This document shows, piece by piece, positions 57,750 to 64,000 of a stretch of DNA of 64,000 bases (positions are counted from its first letter, which is position 1; each line of letters begins with the position of its first letter). The stretch is from Bizionia saleffrena (GTDB taxonomy: Bacteria > Bacteroidota > Bacteroidia > Flavobacteriales > Flavobacteriaceae): positions 153,081-217,080 of the forward strand of contig NZ_VSKM01000006.1 in the NCBI RefSeq assembly GCF_008086175.1, written 5' to 3'. Below the pieces are notes generated by a model. The model was given only the letters and a program-made list of their open reading frames with translations. It made no database searches and had not been told where the DNA came from. The translations under genes and the position numbers were made by a program.

Positions 57750-57783
57750 CTTCCTCTAAAGTGGAAGCGTAAACAAGTTTACG
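57750..57783 (+). promoter_or_regulatory. Two stacked hairpins directly before the DUF3467 start
   Basis: CTTCC (57750-57754)/GGAAG (57763-57767), then CGTAAA (57768-57773)/TTTACG (57778-57783) with no base between the stems. The second stem ends immediately before ATG 57784. It may regulate translation. Confidence 0.45.
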
Positions 57784-58104
57784 ATGGCAGATAATAAAGA
57801 CACTAAACCAAAACAAGGGCAAATTAATATTGAGTTAGATGAGAAAGTTGCAGAAGGCACTTATTCTAACCTCGCAATCATCAATCATTCGGTTTCAGAG
57901 TTTGTAGTCGATTTTGTAAGTATAATGCCAGGAACTCCAAAGAGTAAGGTGAAATCAAGAATTATTTTAACTCCTCAGCATGCAAAACGTTTGCTTAAAG
58001 CGTTAAGTGAAAATGTACAACGCTTCGAGAAAGCGCACGGTGAGATCAAAGATTACGATCAGCCTCCAATTCCTCTAAATTTTGGACCAACGGGTCAAGC
58101 TTAA
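57784..58104 (+). CDS. DUF3467 domain-containing protein
   Basis: The 106-aa protein matches DUF3467: GQINIELDEKVAEGTYSNLA, FVVDFVSIMPGTPKSKVKSR and LTPQHAKRLLKALSENVQRFE. It is a small conserved beta-rich protein of unknown function. The mRNA leader ends in two adjacent hairpins, and the gene has its own terminator (58107-58148). Confidence 0.9.
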   Translation: MADNKDTKPKQGQINIELDEKVAEGTYSNLAIINHSVSEFVVDFVSIMPGTPKSKVKSRIILTPQHAKRLLKALSENVQRFEKAHGEIKDYDQPPIPLNFGPTGQA

Positions 58105-58106
58105 AA

Positions 58107-58148
58107 GAAAAAAAGTCCTTTTTGAAAATTCAAAAGGACTTTTTTTTT
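58107..58148 (+). terminator. DUF3467 terminator
   Basis: AAAAGTCCTTTT/AAAAGGACTTTT with a 9-nt loop, ending in eight T. Confidence 0.9.
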
Positions 58149-58305
58149 ACTATTTTTTTTATTCTGAAACTGAATATTTCAATTTGAGTTATAATCACGA
58201 AAAATAGAGCGATTTTAAAACACGTTTAACAGCGTATCTGTTCTGTCTTAACATCTTATGTGGTTAAGTAATATATTCTTTCTTAAAACCACTTAAAATC
58301 AAAAT

Positions 58306-59895
58306 TTACTGAAATTCTGACGTATAATGGAATTTTATACTTGGATATTTTTGTTGGGTCATTTGTAAAGAAAATGAGGAATCGGCTAAGAAAACTAACT
58401 GATCATCTTTGTCTTTTGCTAAATAGCGATGTTTAACTCTTAAAAACTCTTTATATTCTTCATTTTTAGGATCTGTAGGTTCTACCCAGCACGCTTTAAA
58501 TACATTTAAATTTTCGTAGGTGCATTTCGCTCCATATTCGTGTTCTAATCGGTATTGAATAACCTCATATTGAAGCGCTCCAACGGTTCCAATTACTTTT
58601 CTACCGTTTAATTCTAAAGTAAATAATTGAGCAACCCCTTCATCCATCAATTGGTCGATTCCTTTATATAATTGTTTAGATTTTAAAGGATCGGCATTAT
58701 TAATATATCTAAAATGTTCTGGTGAAAAACTTGGTACCCCTTTATAATTAAGGTATTCCCCTTCCGTTAAGGTGTCACCAATTTTAAACGTCCCAGAGTC
58801 TTGTAACCCCACAATATCGCCGGGGTATGAGATGTCTACAATTTCTTTCTTTTCGGCAAAAAAGGCATTTGGACTAGAAAATTTTACTTTTTTATTATGT
58901 CTAACATGCAAATAAGGGGTGTTTCTTTTAAACTCACCCGAAACAATTTTAATAAAAGCCAAACGGTTTCTGTGGTTAGGATCCATATTGGCGTGAATTT
59001 TAAAAACAAACCCAGTAAATTTATCTTCGTTAGGTTCTACCCAGCGCTCTTCACTTTTCTTTGGTCTTGGTTTCGGGGCGATATCTACGAAGCAATCTAA
59101 AAGTTCACGAATTCCAAAACTATTTAAAGCCGAACCAAAAAACACGGGTTGCAAATTGCCGTCTAAGTACTCTTGCTTATCAAATTTTGGATAAATTCCG
59201 CGAACTAATTCTAATTCTTCCCGAAGAGTTTCCGCAGCCGAATCTCCGATCAATTTATTTATTTCTAAAGAATCTATATCAGAAATTTCAATCGTTTCTT
59301 CAATATTTTTCCGGCTATCGCCACTAAATAAATTAATATTATTCTCCCAAATATTATAGATGCCTTTAAAGTCGTATCCCATCCCGATAGGAAAACTTAA
59401 AGGAGAGACTTTTAAATTTAATTTTTGTTCAATTTCATCAAGTAATTCAAACGCATCTTTACCTTCACGATCCATTTTATTAACGAATACAATCATTGGT
59501 ATGTTTCGCATTCTGCAAACTTCAACTAATTTTTCAGTTTGCTCCTCGACACCTTTGGCTACATCAATCACCACGATAACACTGTCTACAGCGGTTAGTG
59601 TTCTAAAGGTATCCTCAGCGAAATCTTTGTGTCCTGGCGTATCTAAAATATTTATTTTTATACCGTCATATTCAAACGCTAAAACAGAGGTAGCCACACT
59701 AATTCCACGTTGACGTTCTATTTCCATAAAATCACTCGTCGCTCCTTTTTTTATTTTATTGCTTTTTACTGCACCAGCTTCTTTAATAGCCCCTCCAAAT
59801 AAAAGTAGTTTTTCGGTTAGTGTTGTTTTACCAGCATCGGGGTGAGCAATAATACCAAAGGTTCGTCGTCTGTTGATTTCGTCTTGAAATTTCAT
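58306..59895 (-). CDS. prfC: Peptide chain release factor 3
   Basis: RF3 is the GTPase that recycles RF1 and RF2 from the ribosome. The 529-aa protein shows HPDAGKTTLTEKLL, the switch RQRGISVATSV, DTPGHKDFAEDT and NKMDREGKDAFELLDEI; the C-terminus has GTVGALQYEVIQYRLEHEYG. The frame opens at 59949 but the ATG at 59895 gives the normal N-terminus MKFQDEINRRRTFGI and leaves the promoter at 59911-59918 upstream. It is monocistronic. Confidence 0.97.
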   Translation of the reverse strand: MKFQDEINRRRTFGIIAHPDAGKTTLTEKLLLFGGAIKEAGAVKSNKIKKGATSDFMEIERQRGISVATSVLAFEYDGIKINILDTPGHKDFAEDTFRTLTAVDSVIVVIDVAKGVEEQTEKLVEVCRMRNIPMIVFVNKMDREGKDAFELLDEIEQKLNLKVSPLSFPIGMGYDFKGIYNIWENNINLFSGDSRKNIEETIEISDIDSLEINKLIGDSAAETLREELELVRGIYPKFDKQEYLDGNLQPVFFGSALNSFGIRELLDCFVDIAPKPRPKKSEERWVEPNEDKFTGFVFKIHANMDPNHRNRLAFIKIVSGEFKRNTPYLHVRHNKKVKFSSPNAFFAEKKEIVDISYPGDIVGLQDSGTFKIGDTLTEGEYLNYKGVPSFSPEHFRYINNADPLKSKQLYKGIDQLMDEGVAQLFTLELNGRKVIGTVGALQYEVIQYRLEHEYGAKCTYENLNVFKACWVEPTDPKNEEYKEFLRVKHRYLAKDKDDQLVFLADSSFSLQMTQQKYPSIKFHYTSEFQ

Positions 59896-59910
59896 AATCA
59901 TAAATTTGCA

Positions 59911-59918
59911 CAAATATA
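59911..59918 (-). promoter_or_regulatory. prfC promoter, -7 box
   Basis: On the minus strand TATATTTG matches TAnnTTTG, 15 bases before the prfC ATG at 59895. Confidence 0.6.
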
Positions 59919-59949
59919 ATGCAGTAATTCTGAATTCTCTAAACTGCAT

Positions 59950-60549
59950 TGTATTTCTTTGAATGGATAGGGATTAAAATTATTTTATACTGTTTATAGA
60001 AAAATAATAATGAAAACTGAATAGAAAATTTCTCTGAGTCGGAGTCAATTAATTCACGATTCACTCGTTTTGACGTGTAAATAAGTATTTCATCGAATAA
60101 TATTTTCTTTTTAACTTAATTTTAACTTTATTTGTTAAAGATCAAGAATTTTATAGCAACAAAAACTATTAATAGCAAAACATTATTTTGAATACCTCCC
60201 TAAAAGCCCTGTTTTTCAATATATTTCAAACTTCATACGACGCCGTTTTCATACTCCAGAGAAGCGAAGTAATCCGTGAGTTTAAATTAGGTTTATCCCT
60301 GATTTACTTAAGCGATTATTTTACATCGTAAATTGAAGGTAATAATATGAGAATATTATTTCAAATAATAGATCCTTTGTTTCTTCCTTCTTTAAGGTTA
60401 ATTCCTACATTTAAATGTGTTTTTAATAAGCACTATTAACGCACGTTATAAACTTTTAGTTATCCAGGTAACTTTACCATTTCCATTTTAATTTTATTTC
60501 TATTCTTTATTGAATAATTAAGACATAAGATATTTATACCCTAATTATT
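59950..60549. other. 600-bp intergenic region between prfC and the giant adhesin
   Basis: The region is AT-rich with no full gene. It contains one 47-codon open stretch (60188-60331, listed separately) and a near -7 box TAACTTTA (about 60469-60476) about 75 bp before the adhesin start. No repeats or RNA genes were recognised. Confidence 0.4.
60188..60331 (+). pseudogene. Possible PAS-like protein fragment
   Basis: A 47-codon frame (TTG start) contains ALFFNIFQTSYDAVFILQRS, similar in pattern to the beginning of a PAS domain (F-x-x-S-x-D-A-x-x-I-L). It ends at TAA with nothing continuing downstream. It might be the remnant of a sensor gene, or a chance match; nothing else supports it. Confidence 0.2.
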
Positions 60550-63500
60550 ATGAAATTTTTTACCCAAAGATCAATAATTTGTTTATTCCGTAATTCATTA
60601 TTGGCATTATTTTTTATATCATTTAGTTTCTCTGGTTTCGGCCAGACATCTATTTCTGGTGTCGTTAATTCCTATGCATCGGTAACCAGTATGAGCGCTG
60701 GTAATTGCGATCCTTGTGATGCTAACTGCACCGATACAATTACTGTAAGTGATAGTGCTAGTTTTTTTGCTGATGATAAAGCGTTAATAATACAAATGAA
60801 GGGGGCAGATTTAGATATAACTAACTCAAGTTCTGGAGGTTCTATTACAGCTATTAACCAAGCAGGAAATTATGAATTTTTTGAAATAGAAAGTGTTTCA
60901 GGAACTACTATAACTTTAAAATATCCTCTTGTTAGATCTTATAATTTTTCTGGAAAAGTTCAAATAGTTAAAATACCAAATTACAACGAAGTAAATATAA
61001 CAGGTACGCTTACTGCTCCAAATTGGGATACAACAACAGGAACTGGTGGGGTTGTTGTTCTTTCTGCAGATGAAATAACCTTTAATGCGAATATCGATGT
61101 TAGAGGTAAAGGTTTTAAGGGTTTAAGAATGACGGTTAATGGTACTCCAGATAACTGTACTCTCAATCCTCTTACTCAATTTATATTGCCAAGCACTAAT
61201 AACTCCTCATATATTAGAGGGGAAGGGATTGCGGTTTCAGTATCTACTACTAACAGAGGAAGAGCGCCTAGAGCTAATGGAGGTGGATCTGGTGTTTCAG
61301 GAGATTCTGGAGGAGGAGGAGGTTCCAATTTTGGAGCAGGTGGAGAAGGAGGAAAAAGGTGGTGTAATGTAAATGGAGATAATGCCGGTGGGATTGGAGG
61401 TTTGTCTATGACACCTTATTTAAGTCAGGATAAAGCCTTTTTAGGGGGTGCTGGTGGTCCCGGTTTTATAACGACAAGTAATTTTTCTTCAGCTGCCAAT
61501 GGAGGAGGGATTGTAATACTTTTTGCAGAAACTATTATTGGTAATGGCTACGGTATTGAAGCTGATGGACTATCTCCTACTGCTGTTATGCCTAACGGTC
61601 CTGCCGATGGAGGTTCTGGCGGGGGGGGAGGAGGAACCGTTATTTTGAAAGCGGAAAACTTTACATCCAATCTCACGGTAAATATAAATGGAGGAGATGG
61701 AGAAGATCTGATAACTAACGTTCAACACGGACCAGGTGGAGGAGGTGGAGGTGGCGTATTACTTTTTTCAAAAGCTGCGCTTCCTGCAAATGTTATCGTA
61801 AATAGTACTGGAGGTGATGGGGGTGTTCATAATGATGGTGCTAGAAATGGATCTCAAAATGGACAAGCTGGAGGTGAAATTTCTCTATTTATACCTATTG
61901 AAAACCCTAATTATAACGGAGACCCAGATAATGATGGCGTATCAGAAGATTGTGACTTAGATGATGATAATGATGGCATTTTAGATACAGATGAATATGA
62001 TGCTAGTTTGTCTGATCCATTTGGAGATAGCACTGGAAACGGAACTCCAAACTACTTCGATCCTTCAACTCCTAGTTTTATTGATGCAAATAACGACGGA
62101 ATTGATGATAGATATGATACGGACCTTGATGGTGTTTTAAATCAGTTTGATACGGATAGTGATAATGATGGTTGTCCAGATGCGTTAGAAGGTGATGGTG
62201 GTTTTTCGTTGACTGATATTAATTCTAGCGGACAAATAAATAGTTCAGTTGATGCAGTTGGTGTGCCAACAAGTACAGGAACAGGAACTTCTCCACAAAT
62301 AGACTCAGATGGAAGTGCTACAAATGATTCTGTATATAGTGATTTATGCGATAATGACGATGATGGTAATCCAAACGGAACAGATCCATTTCCTAATTCT
62401 CCAACAGCTCAAGATGATTATGGAACAGCAACTCTAGGGGTTGCCACTGCCATAAATATTTTAGACAACGATGATTTCTTAACAAATTTAGAAGCTAATA
62501 ATATAGGAACTACAGCAATTTTAGATACTGGCACTGGTACCGCTACTGGAATTATTCAGTTTGATGAAAATACGGGAAATTTAATTTATACTTCGGGAGC
62601 ACTCGAAACAATAGGTGACATAGTAACGGTAATTTATAACGTTTGTAATACAGACCCTAATCCAGATGTTTGTGCTACCGCGACCGTCAATATAACTATT
62701 GTAGGAACTAATCAGGCTCCAGTAGCTATCACAGATAATTATTCAATAGATGAAGATACAACTGTTCAATTATTGCCGTTAGCCGGGGACAGTGACCCAG
62801 ATGGAGATGATATAAACATAGATTCTATCAATGGTGTGGCTTTAACTCCAGGTATAGCGCAACAAATAGCAGTTCCTAATGGTTTAGTAGATATAGATAA
62901 TTTAGGTGTAATAATTTTTACTCCCGCCGCGGATTATAATGGACAAGTTACATTTCCTTATGTAATTAGTGATGTGAATGGCGTAACAGCAACGGCAAAT
63001 CAAATTATTGATGTTGCTCCAGTTGCAGATATTGTAGCCGATACCGATACCACACCAGAAGACACAGCAGTGACTACGGTTGTGTTGGATAATGATACGT
63101 TCACAGGAATCTATGGTACAGATTATACAGTTACCAGTACAACGATTTCAGCGAATGGAACCACTACTATTGAGGCAGATGGAACCATTACGTACACACC
63201 AGATGCAGACTTTAACGGAACGGATACGTTTGATTACACAGTAACTGTAACAAATTCTGATGGAAGTACAACAACGGAAACAGCAACAGTAACTGTAACG
63301 GTTAACCCAATCGATGATGCAAATGACGACATAGCAACAACGGATGAGGATACAGCAGTAACTATAGATGTCATAGATAATGATGGCTTCCAAGGAGTTT
63401 ACGGAACGGACTATGAAGTAACAGATGCAACAGCTCCAGCAAATGGAACTTTAGTTATTAACCCTGACGGAACAATAACGTACACACCAGATGCAGACTT

Positions 63501-64000
63501 TAACGGAACGGATACGTTTGATTACACTGTAACTGTAACAAATTCTGATGGAAGTACAACCACAGAAACAGCAACAGTAACCATTATGGTAACGCCAGTA
63601 AATGATGCACCAGTAGCAGTAGACGATAATTATACCGTTTCAGAAGAAAGTACAGTAATATTAACACCATTAGATTTAGATAGTGATATTGATGGTGATA
63701 TTTTAAGCATTGTTTCTATAAATGGAACTTTATTAACACCAGGAACAGTGCAAGTTATCACGACTCCAAATGGAACAGTGAATATAGATGCAGCAGGTGT
63801 TATTACGTTCACACCGAGTGATAATTACAATGGTACGGAGACCTTTGGATATGTCATTACTGATGGTACAGCTACAGCTACAGCCAACCAGATTATCGAA
63901 GTAACCGCAGTAAATGATGCACCAGTAGCAGTAGACGACAGTTACAGTGTTGCAGAAGAAGGTACAGTAACCTTAACACCATTAGATTTAGATAGTGATT
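60550..64000 (+). CDS. Giant secreted repeat protein (glycine-rich, TSP3-like and cadherin/Ig-like domains), 3' partial
   Basis: The frame starts at ATG 60550 and is open to the window end (1150 codons), so it is not a closed gene here. From the N-terminus: signal peptide (about 1-31, cleavage near GFGQ), a beta-rich domain, a glycine-rich region (about 217-420) with many G-G-G-G runs, Ca-binding thrombospondin-type-3 repeats (about 457-540; DPDNDGVSEDCDLDDDNDG), then tandem Ig/cadherin-like repeats from about residue 617 with DFNGTDTFDYTVT cores. This is the architecture of flavobacterial surface adhesins; a type IX secretion C-terminal signal would lie beyond the window. Confidence 0.85.
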   Translation, partial: MKFFTQRSIICLFRNSLLALFFISFSFSGFGQTSISGVVNSYASVTSMSAGNCDPCDANCTDTITVSDSASFFADDKALIIQMKGADLDITNSSSGGSITAINQAGNYEFFEIESVSGTTITLKYPLVRSYNFSGKVQIVKIPNYNEVNITGTLTAPNWDTTTGTGGVVVLSADEITFNANIDVRGKGFKGLRMTVNGTPDNCTLNPLTQFILPSTNNSSYIRGEGIAVSVSTTNRGRAPRANGGGSGVSGDSGGGGGSNFGAGGEGGKRWCNVNGDNAGGIGGLSMTPYLSQDKAFLGGAGGPGFITTSNFSSAANGGGIVILFAETIIGNGYGIEADGLSPTAVMPNGPADGGSGGGGGGTVILKAENFTSNLTVNINGGDGEDLITNVQHGPGGGGGGGVLLFSKAALPANVIVNSTGGDGGVHNDGARNGSQNGQAGGEISLFIPIENPNYNGDPDNDGVSEDCDLDDDNDGILDTDEYDASLSDPFGDSTGNGTPNYFDPSTPSFIDANNDGIDDRYDTDLDGVLNQFDTDSDNDGCPDALEGDGGFSLTDINSSGQINSSVDAVGVPTSTGTGTSPQIDSDGSATNDSVYSDLCDNDDDGNPNGTDPFPNSPTAQDDYGTATLGVATAINILDNDDFLTNLEANNIGTTAILDTGTGTATGIIQFDENTGNLIYTSGALETIGDIVTVIYNVCNTDPNPDVCATATVNITIVGTNQAPVAITDNYSIDEDTTVQLLPLAGDSDPDGDDINIDSINGVALTPGIAQQIAVPNGLVDIDNLGVIIFTPAADYNGQVTFPYVISDVNGVTATANQIIDVAPVADIVADTDTTPEDTAVTTVVLDNDTFTGIYGTDYTVTSTTISANGTTTIEADGTITYTPDADFNGTDTFDYTVTVTNSDGSTTTETATVTVTVNPIDDANDDIATTDEDTAVTIDVIDNDGFQGVYGTDYEVTDATAPANGTLVINPDGTITYTPDADFNGTDTFDYTVTVTNSDGSTTTETATVTIMVTPVNDAPVAVDDNYTVSEESTVILTPLDLDSDIDGDILSIVSINGTLLTPGTVQVITTPNGTVNIDAAGVITFTPSDNYNGTETFGYVITDGTATATANQIIEVTAVNDAPVAVDDSYSVAEEGTVTLTPLDLDSD
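63190..63584 (+). repeat. Near-identical tandem coding repeats in the adhesin
   Basis: 63190-63296 and 63478-63584 (offset 288 bp, 96 codons) differ at only about 3 of 107 positions. A second repeat class begins at 63598 and again at 63910 (offset 312 bp, 104 codons), with shared APVAVDD and LTPLDLDSD. Such pairs can recombine. Confidence 0.8.

Noticed and set aside
58897..59713. Three plus-strand frames opposite prfC
   Set aside because: They are antisense shadows of a well-conserved GTPase gene with no start signals of their own.
63148..63393. Minus-strand 81-aa Cys/Tyr/Ile-rich frame in the adhesin
   Set aside because: It is the complement of the Thr/Val-rich repeats; the odd composition comes from the repeat sequence.
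63190..63990. Tandem repeats as a CRISPR array
   Set aside because: The units are long, coding, in frame and not separated by unique spacers.

Overview
The window is a 64 kb chromosomal segment from a low-GC member of the Bacteroidota, most likely a marine Flavobacteriaceae. The main reasons are the -7 promoter boxes of the type TAnnTTTG, the lack of Shine-Dalgarno sequences, and the family markers present: Bacteroidota-length RpoB (1271 aa) and RpoC (1433 aa), DUF2851, DUF3467, NamZ/DUF1343 and a plug-less TonB-receptor-like barrel. The genus cannot be fixed from the sequence alone. No insertion sequence, prophage, CRISPR array or rRNA operon was seen.

Region 1 (1-5.3 kb) carries a 5'-truncated saccharopine/alanine dehydrogenase-like gene, a META-domain lipoprotein, kdsA (KDO synthesis) and typA/bipA. 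Region 2 (5.4-18.3 kb) is a surface-polysaccharide locus. It holds two small membrane proteins, a kinase-like/methyltransferase protein, a sulfatase-like membrane enzyme, a GNAT/FemAB-like acyltransferase, a sugar aminotransferase (FdtB-like), a Wzx flippase, three glycosyltransferases of the GT4 and GT2 types, a FdtA-like 3,4-ketoisomerase, a 2OG-Fe(II) oxygenase and a GT39-type membrane glycosyltransferase. FdtA, FdtB and the acyltransferase together suggest a dTDP-3-amino-3,6-dideoxyhexose that is N-acylated and exported on a lipid carrier.

Region 3 (18.3-44.4 kb) is mixed housekeeping and envelope content: ftsE, a 1006-residue TPR protein with an outer-membrane barrel, a YtcJ-like amidohydrolase lipoprotein, DUF2059, a methyltransferase, YkgJ, a periplasmic thioredoxin, a fatty acid hydroxylase, NamZ, a LolC/E-type permease, a cysteine synthase family enzyme, DUF2851, PspC, a potassium channel, a sodium:alanine symporter interrupted by an in-frame TGA, a helix-hairpin-helix protein, an acyl-CoA dehydrogenase, a carboxypeptidase-regulatory-like protein, xerC and hpf.

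Region 4 (44.4-57.7 kb) is the translation/transcription block: tRNA-Thr(TGT), tRNA-Tyr, tRNA-Gly, tRNA-Thr(GGT), tuf, tRNA-Trp, secE, nusG, rplK, rplA, rplJ, rplL, rpoB and rpoC. It starts with a strong promoter whose transcript would open with a terminator-like hairpin. Region 5 (57.7-64 kb) has DUF3467, prfC on the minus strand, a 600-bp gap, and the first 1150 codons of a giant secreted repeat protein (glycine-rich, Ca-binding TSP3-like and Ig/cadherin-like repeats) that runs off the end.

The most notable points are two apparent single-base lesions (a lost glycine codon in the symporter and a lost start codon in the acyltransferase, both explicable as G to T), a symporter fused to SprB-like and lipoyl-like domains, a terminator-shaped hairpin inside the coding start of the next gene, and a 51-bp duplicated gene end after the acyl-CoA dehydrogenase.
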